A stretch of 64,000 nt of DNA, taken from assembly GCA_013397845.1 (NCBI GenBank), contig VZTG01007783.1, positions 327,834-391,833 on the forward strand. The letters are read 5' to 3'. This DNA comes from Melanocharis versteri (taxonomy: Eukaryota > Chordata > Aves > Passeriformes > Melanocharitidae). Shown piece after piece: positions 12,643-27,293 of the stretch (positions are counted from its first letter, which is position 1; each line of letters starts with the position of its first letter). A model generated the notes under the pieces. It worked only from the letters and a program-made list of their open reading frames with translations. It was not told the DNA's origin and ran no database searches. A program made the translations under genes and the position numbers.

Positions 12643-15600
12643 CCAGAAGAACTACAGCATGGTATTTTGTGTAATTCCTAGGAAGGAGGCTACAAAAAAA
12701 GAGATATGGACATTTTCCCTTTTTCCTTTGAAACCAAGATTAGCTTCAAATATTTCATAGGTTATATGTTTTCCTAGTTGCTGTGAAAATTTGCTCCTTT
12801 CCAGAGGAAAGGGGTGGTGCCCAGGGAAGCTGTGTTTTCAGATTGTAAGAGGTTATTGGACTGTTATCCCTGTAATAAAATTCAGTACATCAAGTGAATG
12901 ACTTGTTGTTTAGTGAAACATGGCACAACATCGATTGAAGCTACCCATTAAGTCAAGACATCAAATATACCCTTGTGACACTGTACTAGGGATCACTGTT
13001 GAAATTGTAGAACTTGCTGGTAATAGCAGCTGAGCTCAAGATAAACGTCCTTAACTCATGCCACAGTGACAATAATGGTTCATGATATCATGCAGTGATC
13101 AAAGCCTTCTGGGAAGACAGACGCAATTTTCTTGGTGATCCATATCCACTTTTTTACTGAAGAAAGTACATCAGATTTGAAATTGAATAGATATTTGCTT
13201 TAAAATATCCAGAGAAATTCTGTTCTGTAAGCTTTTATTTTCTTTCCAAGCTTTGCATAAACCTAACCTCTGATGTCTTGATATGTGAGAACCATCAGAG
13301 TGTTTTGTCAATTAAATATATCAAGAAAAGCAAATAAACGCATTACTATTCATTGTCTTTCAAACTGCAAGAGTTTTTCTGAACCTATGCTTATAAAAAT
13401 ACTCATAAATTCAGATTGTGGTCATGGTCTTCATCTTGAAAGCCTTATTTGAATACCTTTACACAAAGTTTCTTCTTATAGTAAATATTCTTGACAGGAT
13501 CAAAAAAAGGCCAAAAAATCCGGGGTCCAATTCCTTTCATGTGGATGCCACCAAAGTGCCAACTGCCCTGTTGCATCCCTTGAGGTATTTATCAGATTGC
13601 TGATGGGTTATGCTCTTACCATCTTTCCTTCTCTGTGTTTTTTTCTTGTTAAGAAAAGTCAGATTTAAATTCAGCTTGGAATCTGAGGACTTTGCATAGA
13701 CACCCTGTCTTTCTGCCCATCTGGACATCACCATCCATTTATGGGTTGCACTTATGTCTTGGGAGTGTTTTGACAAGCTGGAAACTCACAACAGATACCC
13801 CATCCATAACATACTTCTCTTAATGTTCTCGCAGTCTTCTAAACCAGGCAGAAGGGATTTCTCCCCACCCCAGTGTTTTATGTATAAATGGAATAAATGT
13901 AATTTTGCCATGATCCCTGTAGTAATCATATTTGACCCTTCTTTTGTTTAGTGGGTTTCTAATATGTACTTCTGTTTGAAAGCAGAGATTGTAGAATTGT
14001 CGCATGGTAGTAACCAGATTTAGTCACAATGCTTTTTATATGTCTGGTTTCACTAGTTGGGTAGAAATTAATACTGTTTTGAGGCCTTCCTTGTAGCCTC
14101 CAGAAGTAATTTACTTCCCTTGGCAAATAGTACTACCATTAAATACAACTCTGCTTCTTTAGAGAACTTAGAATCCTTTGGGGAAAAACATATTACAAAG
14201 GGAAGGAAAGAATGTCTTCTTTGTGCAGGAAAGACACTATATTACCACCTTACAGTTATTGAATTCAAAGTTGTTTTAAGTAGGAAGTTTTATTTTCTCA
14301 CACAAATACTTCACGGAGAGTCCAAATTTGCTATTCATTGAAATATGTGATAGACAAAATAAGGCTTACATTTATTGGGAGAAGTAAGATACACAGAGGA
14401 TTCTGTTGTTTAGATATAAATCTGAAATTTTTTAGAAAATTTAACTGTCTCATACATTCATAGAAGTGCTGAGCACCACACTCATCTGATGGTATCATAA
14501 GTAGCACTTTGAGGATACCTTTATTTTCTAGGAATACTCCATATCAAGTAAGTTCATATTTATCTTTTCAGTCTTGGCACTCTTTATTCCATTTGAGTAA
14601 CTCATTAAGAATAAATACTACTATTTATTAGCATCATCTGAAGAGCAGTTTGCTGAGGAAGATCTTAGAGGTCTTTAAAATACTTGATTTCCTCTTGCAA
14701 ACTGGAAATGCAAATGTTTGCAGAGACATTTTTATGGATACAAGCAGTGTTTCCTAGCACCTGTCTTTGACACATCATCTCTGGTGCTTGGTAATAGTGA
14801 AGTACAAGAAGTGCCGTGTGAGAAACTGCAATCTAAATGAACCAATAACAAAAGCAATCTGTAGGGAAGCACCACAGTGACACCCAGCAAATCCTGACAT
14901 TCCCTTGAGTGTCTCGTGAACTGGAATAACCACTCTGTTTTCCATGTGCAGCTGAAGAGATGTCATCACTGAAACCACAGAATGGAAATGTCACCATACT
15001 GCCTGTCCGGAATCATTCCTGAGTACTGGACCTTGTAGGTTTCATACAAACCATAGCATGGCATTCCCAGCTTTGGAGGAATTAATCTTGAGATTATACC
15101 TGTGTTTTAACTGTGTTTTAACTATTTTCTTTAATGTTTCCCCATATCCTCCCCACATCCACACACACACACACATTGAGGTTAGCAACAAATAGCTCCA
15201 TCCTATTGTTACTCAAGCAAGCCATGAGTTTAAAGAATAATTTTTTTACACCTGCTTCTTCTTTTCATGATTGTCACTTCCACAAATAGTTTTCTTATTT
15301 TAACACACACATGCTTTAATGTACTGAAGCATTTTGAAGACCAAATATGAAAATGAACTGTACACCCGAGTAATTTCATCACCATGAGATACCGCAGTGG
15401 TAGAAAAACATCATCAACCACTCTTTGCAGTTCATATTTTTCTGGGCTTTATCTGGTTTGTGGTGAAGTCATTGCAAATATGTCCATTAACACTAAGTAA
15501 ACTGACACTCCAAAATATCATCTGGGAGATGCAAATATAACTTTGGGAAGGAAAAAAACTATATATTAGTTATATAAAATGCCTCCAATTGGCAATGGAA

Positions 15601-18600
15601 GAAGAAATGACAGAAGTGCTAGTGATTAACATATCTGGAAGATGTCTGATTCTTTATGATATACAATAAAATCCCCGGAAAAAATGAAAAGAAACTGAGA
15701 ACTAACATATTTGAATATCAAACTGAAGATATAAACTATGACACATATGCAAGATGCAGAAGTGTTTTATGAAGCATTATGCTTTCTGAGTGTGTTTTAT
15801 TTAATTCCAAATCTTGAAACTTTAGGCTGAAACAATAGGTGTTTTAGGAGGTGTGATTCTGCATTGACTGGTAATTATTATAAAAATATTAATTCCCAGT
15901 CTCTTCATTACTGAGCAGACTTTAGCAACATCCTTTGGCATTACAAGCAATCAGCTTATCTGTAGCCCTCCTAAAGCTCAGCCAAAAAACACATTTGTTG
16001 TTTTTTTCATTCAAAATCAGTAAGAGTTTTGTACCAAAAATTATATATACATTAGAAGGAATGGTAAGTTTCTTTGGTTTTTTCCGTCATTTCAAAGTCT
16101 TTTGATGCAGACTCAAAATGCCTAATTTTGAAAATGTTAACACGAAGCCATATAGAAATTTTTGTTCAAATATGCTAGTCATATCTATACTTTCAGTCCT
16201 AGAAAAACCCTGTCTTGGTGGGCTTCACTTCCCATAAAATGTCTCCAATCTTCCATCTTGCTGAACTACTCAAGTGGATTAACTTTCACGGTGCATTATG
16301 GGGCCTGGGCTGCTCTACTTTCCAAAAAAACAGGCATATGAGGTCTCGTAAGTATGGGTTTTCATTGCTTTGTTTATTTTCTGGTTTTGTCTAAAAGTCA
16401 CAAATTTTCCACACAAAATTGTGAAAAATGAAATTCAGAAAAAAACCCAATTTTCCCTCAAATCATCGATGAAAATTTCCAGTTGAATTTAGCATTCACA
16501 TCATCACGGATCACATTTTGGTAAAGAACTTGATGTGTGCTACTTACTCTGTGAGAAGTGAATAATATTTTTTGCTAATGGACATAATGCATCTGTAAAA
16601 TATAAAAATGCATTCCAATAACTTCAGGTTTTCACTTGCTGAAACCAGACTTGAATTTGGCCCATTATTCTTTTAAACTGAAGAGACGAATAATGCCTTA
16701 TGCTGTCATATGGCAATATATCAAATTGTTTCTAGCTATCAACACCAAAATCGGTTGCATCCACAGGGAATTGGCCCTGTGCTTATTAAACAGTAATATC
16801 TTTGTCAACAGATGGATTTTATGCTGCTGATATCCTGACAAGTCACTAGAATGAATCTGAAGATTCCCAGCCATAACACAATCCTATTTTAACCTTGGTT
16901 ATTTTTAAAAACCCAGTGTAAAAAACATGACAAGCATCGATGCTTAATGCAAATGCTTAGCAATGCATGTTACCTGGTAACCAAATGGATGGTATGTTGG
17001 AGAGGGAAGTGGCAACAGCAAGTGAACATATGCCAAAGCAGCTCCTAGCAGATATAGAGGTGGTCACCATGGATTTTGCCACATGGAAAGAAAAGATTGT
17101 CATGACCTGGTATAAATTCATGGAAGAAAACAGATTTTTCTTTTCACGCTCTCCTGTGAAGGCTGAAGGCATTCATAGTCTGTGGCATCAGAAGCTGCTG
17201 GAAGTGTCACTTTTGTCCGGGAGGGACGAAATTTCCCAAAACAAAGAAGAAAATGTCCCACATTTGTCCAGTGAAACAAAGTTGGAAAAGTGAACTGCAG
17301 CATTACAGGAGAACCGGGTCAAAGTCTAAGTTTCCGGAGTGACTAGCAAGACTTCTTCTGGTTTGTTGGCCAAAACAGAAAACTGTTTCTTGGAGAGATC
17401 AGGATTTATTTTCTTATTGTAAGTTCAAAGATTTGTTTCTTTGCTTTGGCCTTCCCTCAAAAATTCATCCTGCTGGAAATTCATCATCTCAAAAACACAA
17501 GGCATTTCTTTTGGTTAGGAGAGGCAATCTGAGAGCTCTGCCACAGAGGCATTCACTAGAGGTAAGAGTCTAAAGCTACAGTAAAAGCTTAGGGTATGAT
17601 CATAGTATCCAAATGGATTGTTTCCTGTGAAAAGAGGAAAACAGACAATTATTCCAAATAAAAGGTTTTCTTTAAAAATTTTAAAAGGATTTCAAAAATA
17701 GCCTAGAAATTAAATAGAAACCAGAATGATGCAGATAGGAACTAAAATACTGGAGCATCATAAAAATATTTCTATTTAAGGAGGTATCGGTGTATGTTTT
17801 TTATTTCCCAGTGATATGCAGGACAACCACAGTTTACACTGCCTTTGAAGTGTTTGGGTTTGCAAAGCAACTTTGGAATAGCTTCCAAAAATGGCTGTTT
17901 TTCTGAAGCTATTCTTGGCTGATGCCTTATGTTGCACCACTTTAGACTAATGCTGGGAGTAGAAATGTCAAAGGCCTAGGTGAAGGAAAAAACAGCGAGT
18001 GCCAGACAGTCTGCCATACCTTCACAGATGTGACACACAGTTCTGGGCTCACAAAGTTCATTTTTTAAGCCTGTACTGGGTAACACAGTCTGCACTTTCA
18101 TAGGAGCTGCAGAATCCAGTCCATCCCATGTTCTATGGTAGATTTCAAATTATCTGTGTTACTGGGGAATGTGCTGCAAATAGCCAGCTTAGCATCTGAT
18201 TTCATCTATGAAACTTCAGACTTCAGAAAAAAGAATGAAGTCCAGCTGTTAGCAGAGAAGGCACAAAATCAGATCACTAGCACAATTAGTAGTAATTAGA
18301 AAAAGGCCAAAGCCTGGAAGAAAAACCAGTGCCCATTCCCCAAGGAAATGCATCTTCACAATGGATGCTTTCTGCTTCTCTCATAAGACCACGGGAGCAC
18401 AGTTTGTGATTGTTCAAACCACAGTCGGAGCAGCTTACTTCGTTAAGATGTGTATCTATCTGTTCTTCTGTTACCTTGCAGATTTGTCAGTCTGTCCCAT
18501 TTATTAAATATATCCCAAATAACAGATCAAAAAGCTTTTAAGAATGTGTACATGCGAAGATGAGGAATAAATTATTCAGTATCTGAAGTCTGATTATGCA

Positions 18601-20013
18601 CAAATTTCTGGAAGGTACTTAACTACGTGCTTACATCCTTCCTCAAGAACCAGTCGGCATTCACCAAAGAGGCTCAGGGCTTGTGCCACCTGGCCCTGCT
18701 GTACTGACTGAGCCACAGCCCCAACCTGGGAGTGGTTTCCATGCTGTTAAGCTGTGAGTTTCCAGATAGGCTCTGTAGGGGGAGAGAGGCTGCAGGCTGC
18801 AATTTGAAAGAAAATGTTCTCCCTACCAACCCTTTCTGTGGTGCTGCTGTCCCTCCATGCTTCCCATCCAGTCCCCCCATATTTTATGAGCACTTCTGTC
18901 TGGGCCACCCAGCCACTGATGTTCAAGGGTCCTCTCTTGAGCATGTGTGTTACTGGTTTCATCATCAGATTTTATTGTATTTAGGCCTGGCAGGCACCTC
19001 AGGCACCTGAGTGATCAACTAAATGCCTTTTCGTACTTATTTGAAAATACTTAAGCACGTGAAATCAAGTTTGTGCCTATGTCAAGTCCTATACAATGGG
19101 AAAAGCCATCTGTTTTTGGTTTTAGGAGGGAGGTCTGAGCCACAGACCTGCCAAAAGATAAAGTCTGCTATTGGAAAAGCATACAAAAAACATGCAAAAG
19201 AAAAAAATTGGTGTTGCTTTTCAACAAACATTTGGTAGATCAGCACCAGTATTTTGAGCTAGATATGTTTGACTAATACTGTGATGGCAGTCCTACAAAT
19301 GCTTGCAATAATAAGGGAAGAGTATTTACAAAACCTTTTCTGTCTGGAATCTGTGGGCAGAGATCTCAACCTGGTAACTGTACAGGGAAGATTTATGTGC
19401 ATGCAGCACAGCAGTTTCTAAACACGTTTCCAATGTTATTTCAGGAAACTGTTACAGCTCCACCATGGTTTATTAATTTCCTCTATAGATTGACTGATTT
19501 TAGTGTGGGCAGTGTTTTGTCATTGCATGTTAAATGAGTGGTATTGCTTAAAATTTTTGCTAATGAGGACACGAGACGGGGAACTTCCCCTGGTGCCCTT
19601 GGCTATAAGGATTTGTTTCTAGCAATGTGTCATCTTCACTTCAGTTCTCAGTTACATCGAAGGCATTACTCAAGTGACAAAAATAGAAAGATTATTGCTC
19701 ATGTATGTATGCATTGGAGTTATTTGCATGAGATTGACAGGGAATGCCTGCGTGTCCTTACAAACAAGCCAAAAAAGGAAAATACCGTATGATGTTGCAA
19801 AATGGCACGTGAATTACCTCACTTTCTCATCTCAGTCTGTCTCTCACTACAACTCGTGTTATAGACACAGTGAATACTCTAAAGCTTGAAATGGATCTGC
19901 CACTTACAGCCAGAGGACTCTTTTAAGCTTGCTAATCCATTGGAAAAATAGCTCATTCCTTTGACCAGTGGACACTATCAATTGAAAACAGTATCCACAC
20001 TGAAATTTTATAA
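12643..20013. other. Unique AT-rich non-coding DNA, no gene seen
   Basis: No recognisable gene or mobile element. The longest frame is 108 codons (16967-17293, plus strand), with no identifiable domain. Bases 18640-18960 are locally richer in GC with short frames on both strands. That pattern suggests stop-poor composition, not coding. A short (AC)n run at 15161 is listed separately. Confidence 0.6.
15161..15174 (+). repeat. (AC)7 microsatellite
   Basis: Seven AC dinucleotides run without interruption, preceded by C-rich sequence. Confidence 0.85.
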
Positions 20014-20163
20014 ATGAAAACATAGATACACATACAGAAATAAATGTATTCACATATAGGTGGGTTTAAATTTTATGTTTATATATACATAAACATACAC
20101 ATGTATATATATTTTTTTGTGATTGTGGAGGTATCTTACACATACACATATATCTAGATACAG
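20014..20163. repeat. Compound AT/CA-rich simple repeat
   Basis: Interleaved TATATA, CATACACA and ACATATA units over 150 bases, such as TATATATACATAAACATACA. The tract is purine/pyrimidine alternating and has no coding potential. Confidence 0.7.
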
Positions 20164-23100
20164 AAACCAAAAGGTATTCTTACAAAATAATGTGACTATG
20201 AAGAAAAATCACTTTCCTGCAATAGATCCAACCAAGAATTGTGGAGCTGCCAGTAGGATAGTTAAAATGACCACATAGAGTTAAAATAATTTACTTAATT
20301 TTAATGACTTAAAGTGAATAAAAAGCAAGGGAGTAAAAAAAGCAGCCGAAATCAACATATACAATTTTATTTTTTAAACACCTACCAGCTAAACGAAGTT
20401 GGACTCGACATTATTTTATATATGTACAGTCCTGCCTTCTGGAAGGCTGAATATCTTCTGTGAGAAGTTCACCAGATAAAATTTTTAATGTCCAACTATA
20501 AAGGGAAAAGAATGTAACAAATTTCAAGCATTAGTGGAGTTGGGTGCATGCCTATGTGCATGTGTAGGGGTGTGTGCATATGAATACACATGAGGATGAA
20601 AAGTAGGAATCAAAGAATCAGAATGCTCTGGACAAAAGAAAGAGCAACTTGTCCAATTATTTGTTTAACAGCAGGTTGCTATTATCAAAATTTGCTGATA
20701 GTTTTTGAAGTCAGAAACTAAAGGAGTTGGTTCATTACAGGCTGAAGTGAGAGCTGAAGGCCGGCCTGTGAGCTGAATTTCAGTTGAGGTCATGAGAAAC
20801 CCTAGCCAGTAATGAGTGTTAATGAAAGGCTTGCTGGATGTTTATGCCATCGACCTAGCAGCGGTTGAGGAGAAGTCAGAAGGTGTCAGTACAAGAGTTA
20901 TTTACCAACTTCTCAGGCAGTTTCTGTTGTGGTTCCCTTCTGAATAGCCCCAATTCTTTCCATTTCATCTATGATCTCAGTGTGCAACAGAAAAAATTCA
21001 TGAACATCTGACTGCCAATAAAACCCCTGTCTTGTGTCTTTCTGTTGCCTTGTGGACAAATGAGACATACAGGAGAAATAACTACCCTGGATCAGTGCTT
21101 CTGTCCCCCACTAATCATAGTTCCTAGAAGGCCATTAAGAGCCATGGAAACTAAATATAAATTGTCTTTGGGTTATCTCTGTAATTGTAACTTCTCAGGC
21201 AAAGTGATTTTAAAGGCTTGGCATCTTAGATGCGAGACCAGAGCATGTGAATGCACACAATCGTTTACGGAAATTTGTTGGTTGAGTATTTCCTTTCATG
21301 CCCTCTGGCACAGGAGATTTTAGGCACATACGTCAGTTTATTTTATCCTCTCCACAGCCCACACTTGTAAATAACAACTAAAGCAGTACTGAAGGCAAAT
21401 ACTTGGCAAGCTTAAAAAATGTAGTAGATGGTTACACTGGCAGCAAGAATAGCCAGTTCTAAAAGCAAACACTAAGAAAAATAAAGTGGTTTAGATGCAT
21501 AAACCCCTCAGGTTGTACAGCTCAGTTTTAACTGTATTTATCAACTGATCTGATAGATTGACTTAGAATAAATTCTGACTGCAGTATGCCCATGAGCAGA
21601 TTACAGCATCCTCCACTGCCTATCTCTCACTCCTAATGATATATTTACTTATCTTAATGGCTTGGATACGGAGATGATTTCAAGTGTAGATTTGCATGGC
21701 GGAAGAGAGTAACACAGGATATCAAAACAACTGAGACATAAACACATTAAACTGTTACTGGCAAGCACAGGAACAGACTGCTACATGTATTTTTCCAAAA
21801 TAAAGCTGAATTTCTCTTCTCTTACTTTTGTAACTTAGCCAGGAGTGCTTTGGTAATGTGGTAAGACATGAGATTTGCAATTTAGAAGAGATGAATGGTA
21901 GCAGGACCTTGTTACTCTCCCTTTGATGCTGACCAGGATAACCCACTCCAAATGGCTGTGCAATAGCATATGGATAGTATGAGTATTTTCCTAGTCTGTC
22001 GTCAGCAACATGGAGTTTTGATCCTTCACCTGGGACAACCTAAAGCAATTATGCCCACCTTGATTCATATGCATATCTAATTCTTCTGTTGCAGACTCAT
22101 CTTCAATTTGTGACAGTGTGCCCCTTGGGTCACCAGGCCTGACCCTTTAGGTTAACCCAACCTGTGAAATTCGGAACTACGCAAACTGGGAGCACAGCTT
22201 CACACATTGATAAACCATCTCATATTCTTACCCTCTTAAAATCCATCTCCTTTCGATTTCCGTGGCTGTCTGTGCTCGTGTTTGTTCTTATATAAGGGTC
22301 ATGACTGATTAGCATTAGCATCTAATATGAAAAGAACAGATTAGCAATGTGAGGTTTTTTACAGACAGAGGTACTCTTCTGAAGTCTTTCTAAAGCACTT
22401 CAGCATATATTGTTTGAGAGTAATTCCTGAGTGTGGCTTAATGGTTTTTCTGGCTCAAATGTATTTCTATACCCAGATCACATCTGGAAACAGTGATCAG
22501 AGGAAACTATGAGAGAGTTAATTATGTCCTGTCTGTCATTCATGACATATTAAATGCTTCCACTCAACACTACGGTTTTCAGATTAGATCCAGCTTCACC
22601 TACTGTGGGAATTACTGTTAATGTTTATTGCTGGGATGGGAGAGATTAAACTTTACATTACCAAACAGCATGATATAGTTAGGTGTATTATGCGAATGGT
22701 TTAAAGTAACACATGCGTCTTCCTAATTTGCTGTAAAGGACCTTTCAAAATTATATATTTTTAATCAATTCTGTGAAGTTTTTTCCCTGACTGAACTGAT
22801 AGATCAATGCTAATTGTAATCAAATTTCACAAAGTTTTATCTCTAACATTTATAAATCAGCATTGTCATTTATTCAGTGTTATTTCAATATGAATATCTT
22901 ATTTCTATATGAAAAAATCAGTTTATTTCCATGTGATGTGACAGAAATAATTTTTAGCAAATACTGTTCCTAAAATAATCTGTCCTTATTTTTCTTTTTT
23001 TTTTTTTGGATAAATAGTACTGGAAGTTTTAGAAATGTTACAAAATAGCCAGTAGCTGAAATTCTTACACGCGTTTCACTCCTGGTAGTAGTTTTATTTT

Positions 23101-23917
23101 TATAACAATGTCATGTATTTGTCTGACTTCCTTTAACTCTCTACAAATATAAAGAAGAATATGTTTTCGTTTTAATTTGAATACAATTTCACCATGTAAA
23201 GACATGAATTATGCAGAATTTTTGAAACCAGGCTAAGCTCAAAAGCCATATGGTTAACTCAGCAGTTCTGGCAACAGTTCTGTTATTGTTAGTGGTGGTG
23301 GTGTATTTTGCAAAGCAATTCAAAGGCTATTGTCCTAGGATAGCCTGTTTGGAAAAATATGACTTAGAAGTTACTTACCATTAGAATCCTGAATAAATCC
23401 TTGTACAAGAGCAATTGCCTTGTGGTCAAATTCAATACTGTAAAGTTCAATGCTATAGATGACAGATATGATAAATAATATAAATTCGGTGCTATAAAAT
23501 GATAGGAGCAATCTCACAGACACTCACTGAGGAATCATTTTTCTTCAGCAGCCCTGAAAAGTTAGAACTAGACAGTTGAACCTAAGCCTGTTTTGGTTTT
23601 GCTCAAAGCTGCTTTTTGGGCTGGGTGAGCATTCATTATGTGCTGCAAAATTAAACCAGAATTTCCCCTACAGTAAAATCAAAACATTGTTTTCAACAAT
23701 TTGTTTTTCACTCTTCAAAAAGCCAAGTCAGAAAATAGGAGGCAATTGGCGAGCAGCAGCAGTTGAGGGCTTAGAATAATCACTGGGGCTCCAGAGCTCC
23801 TGTGCATGTCCATGACCCTTGCTGTAGCCTGGAGGCAGGTGGGATCTCCAGGCACTGGGGAGGAGGTCTTGTGCCACTCAATGGTTACGCAGCTTGTGGT
23901 CAGCCTGAATTAGTCAG
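20164..23917. other. Unique AT-rich non-coding DNA, no gene seen
   Basis: Only short open frames occur (up to 92 codons at 21045-21323). A CA/TG-alternating stretch lies near 20545-20592. I recognise nothing else. Confidence 0.6.
22995..23007 (+). repeat. Poly(T) run, 13 bases
   Basis: Thirteen consecutive T follow TTATTTTTC. No target-site duplication or adjacent transposon is evident, so I call it a homopolymer only. Confidence 0.85.
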
Positions 23918-23975
23918 TGTTGGATGGATATGATCGGCGTAGGTCCCTTCCAACAGAAATGGTCCATTCCATTCG
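23918..23975 (+). mobile_element. Probable CR1 LINE 3'-end relic
   Basis: The bases GTTGGATGGATATGATC, followed by AGGTCCCTTCCAAC and a decayed CCATTCCATTC, follow the order of the last 50-60 bases of an avian CR1: the GGTTGGA...GATGATC segment, the GGTCCCTTCCAAC segment and the ATTCTATG terminus. Nothing CR1-like was recognised upstream, so this would be a very short, old fragment in sense orientation. A chance match is possible. Confidence 0.5.
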
Positions 23976-24016
23976 CTGAGGGGCTTTAGGGAATGCTGAT
24001 ATTCAGCATACATATC

Positions 24017-24030
24017 ATGGTTTAAACCAT
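24017..24030. other. Perfect 14-bp palindrome
   Basis: ATGGTTTAAACCAT equals its own reverse complement. It is followed immediately by a direct repeat of its TGGTTTAA half. It may be a dyad protein-binding site or chance. Confidence 0.6.
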
Positions 24031-27000
24031 TTGGTTTAATGGTGAGACATGGGTAAGATTCCAAACTAGCCGGTTTATGGAGATCTGGGATTTGGTTTTG
24101 ATGGGTATCCCATAACTCCCTTCTAGTTTTAGCCCTGTTGAGCAGATTCCACTTGATTCCATCTGATTCCAGAAACATTACAGAAAAATTAATATTTAGA
24201 AATGCAGCAGCAGTGTCAGATACTCAGATTTGAGTTCTCTAGGGTGGGGTCCAGCTTCACTGAAATTCATGAGAATGGGATTTAGACTAGACTGTGATCC
24301 CTTCAGCTCCTGTCTTGGGTTGCCTTTCAACTTGTAGAAAATAAGCCAGCCTCTTTTAACATCCAGAAACTGCCTATTTTACATGAATATCTATTTTAAG
24401 CATGATATTAAAGACAAGTCTAGACAACATTAAACAAAACTAGACCTTTACACATGACATAAAGGAAAATGGGAACAGTCTCCTAAGGCTTCAACAAAGT
24501 ATTAAATGTAACATATGAAAAAAAACTCCAGTAAAATGAAATTGTGCAGTGGACTGCATTATTAATACTGTAGTTAAATGTGAACAAATAAGGCAAGGAA
24601 CTGAATGAATAAATAATCAATTTTAAAAGGTCATTTTAATAGTTCAGAACAGCTCTATGGGATAATTTGGGAAGGAGAAAATATTGTATTTTTCAGCTGC
24701 CTTGAAATAAAAACATATTTATAGCTACATAAATGATAACTTTATGTGAAAGTATAATGATGGAATGTAAGTTAACAGCTTTGAATTCCCTAAAACTATA
24801 GACTCAAGCACTAGCAAACTAAACGTGGACCTTTTAACTTTCCTTGTTAGAACAGTTAAATTCCATACAATTTTCCAGATGAGAATTTAGGGGATTTAGT
24901 TCTGGAATTCTCAACATAGTTTTGGTGTTTCCCAGTCTGTGACTGCACTTGCATATTTTCTTTGATGTTTCTTATTGCTTTTTCAGTAAGAAAAATAACT
25001 TTATGCTCACTATTCAGACTACTCTTAGAAAATACTTATAACTGAAATTTGTCTGCTGTATGTTTAACACATAAGGCAGAGCTAAGGATATTTCTGTGAT
25101 TCAGCACACGGTATACTGTCAAATCTTTTTGAATAAATCTATATGCCTTTGTGCAAGTGCTTGCAACAATATTATAACAATAACATTTCTAAATGGTCAC
25201 ATAGTTGTTTGGTTGGTCTGAGTTGCAGGATGGAGTGGAAGAGTTGGATGGAAAATAACATTTCAGCAGTTTTTTGGAAGGTATGAAAATCATCTAGAAT
25301 TCAGACTAATTGGCGTATCTCCAGTTGGAGAATACCATGAAACAGAAAACATTTTTTTGACACACTGTGTTGCATCTTTATAAAGTTTATTCCTGCACTC
25401 ACAGCTTTGTTATCTGTTTCCATTTTGCCACCATCTTTGAATTACAGGACACTACCAAGCAATTGCTGGTTGTGTTTCCCTCTGTGAAGGAAAGCTGATC
25501 CCTACCACAGGATTTTTCGGACATGAGACACTGTGCTCTGTCTACACAAGGGTTCACCCACCTTACCAAATTAACCAGTGCTTCTAGTGGCAAGAGCATC
25601 ATGTACCACAGCGGGCAATGCCCTCTTTGGCACCTGGAGCTCTCAGCCAGGGGCTGCAGTGCCCACACCGAGCAGCTCTGCAGTGCACGCACAGGGAAAC
25701 TGCCCTTCTCATACCTGTGCTCTCCGGGTTGTCTGGGACTGCCTGTGCAGACAAACAGTGTGTGAGAGAGCTACCCTTTTAGGACTATATGAAGCCAGCA
25801 AGTCTGCACCAGCATGAAAATAGAACTGAGCTGACCCAATATAGCTGCGTTTAGAGGTTATGCCTTCAAAAAGAATCATGGCTTTCTTTGGCTTCAATGT
25901 GGCCTCAACCATTTTTAAACAAACTGATGTCTCTGTATTAGGTAAAAAACTCGTGTTGATTACTCACAGAAAATATTCTTCGCCATGTTCGAGGGTACCC
26001 ATAGACTACCTTCAAACTAGGTTTGCCTCATGGAAATTTTACAGATATTGTAGTCTCTTTTTCTTTTGCTAGTTTTCTCCCTAGGTATGCCATGGTAGGT
26101 ACAGTCTCCTGTTCATTGCTGTCCTGACATAAACTGTGTACCGTTCAGTTGTGAAAGGCCCAAAGCTGCTACTGCTCTGCAAAAAACTGTATTTCTGATT
26201 ACTTTATTGATACTTCTATCAACTTTGGTCTTAGAGGACTGCATAACTGAGTCCAACTCAATCTGGAATTGGAAAAGTTTGGATATGGAACTAGAGTCAG
26301 GACCTGGCCTGGTATAAGTTGTTTTATAGATTCAAAAAGCCTCCTTATGGATCTTTTTAATGGAGCCTCAAGCTTCTGAACATGCACATATTCTCTCATA
26401 ATTGATCTCAACTGGATGCACAATAATGAATTGTAATGTTGCATTGGAAAATCCTTAAACCACTCCAGATGGCTATAAATCAGAAAAGCTGGTGTTGACT
26501 GCTGGCACTGAACTTTGTGACAAGACTTTAACCTTTTAAATCCAAGTATTAAATAGGAGTAAACTCACTCAGACTATTGGGATTTTGGTAGGTTCAGAAA
26601 ATCATTACCATCTACAAAGTACCTTTTAGATTTTGGCAAGAAAATACTACAGAACTCTAATATATTATATTATTATAATGATATCTTGAACACTTTCAGG
26701 TTCTTGAATACCTAAAATAGTTGATGAAGATGAATGAGCTGATTAAACAATAGGAAGCTTAATGTAGCTCTGTGGTGAATATCACCAGTAGCGGAAGAGG
26801 AAATGCAGAAAAGTGCGTGACATTTTAATTGACTGTTAGAAAAATATACATTTATTAAAAGGTTATTGTGCCTCTACATGCCAATGTTCTTTGTGATTTG
26901 TTATGGCTTTTGAATAGTCCTCTAACAAAAGCATGTTATTGTGAAACGCTGTAAGAAAAGACACATATTTCACTGATTTTTTGTGTTCCCCACTGAAGAC

Positions 27001-27255
27001 TACCCATCATTCTAGATAAATGGGAGGGAAAGAAACAGGCTGCAGAAAATATCAAGCTAAAGAACAGGATGTTTCATATTCTTAAGTCCCAAAGATACTG
27101 CCCTGTATTCTGGGCAGGTTAAAGAAATTAGTGAGCTTTCACTGGGCATCTATTTTCAAGGATATTTTGGTTACACCTTATTTTCTCATTCCAGGCTTAC
27201 TAACAGTGGTATTTGAAGAGTTAATACTTTTAAAAACTAAATGTAAAAAAATCCT

Positions 27256-27293
27256 AACAAAACAAAACAAAACAAAAGAAAACAAAACAAAAC
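27256..27293 (+). repeat. (AAAAC)n microsatellite
   Basis: About seven AAAAC units with one AAAAG variant. Confidence 0.9.

Noticed and set aside
16967..17293. 108-codon plus-strand frame with a charged, protein-like composition
   Set aside because: No domain recognised, and an antisense frame of similar quality overlaps it. Not enough to call a gene.
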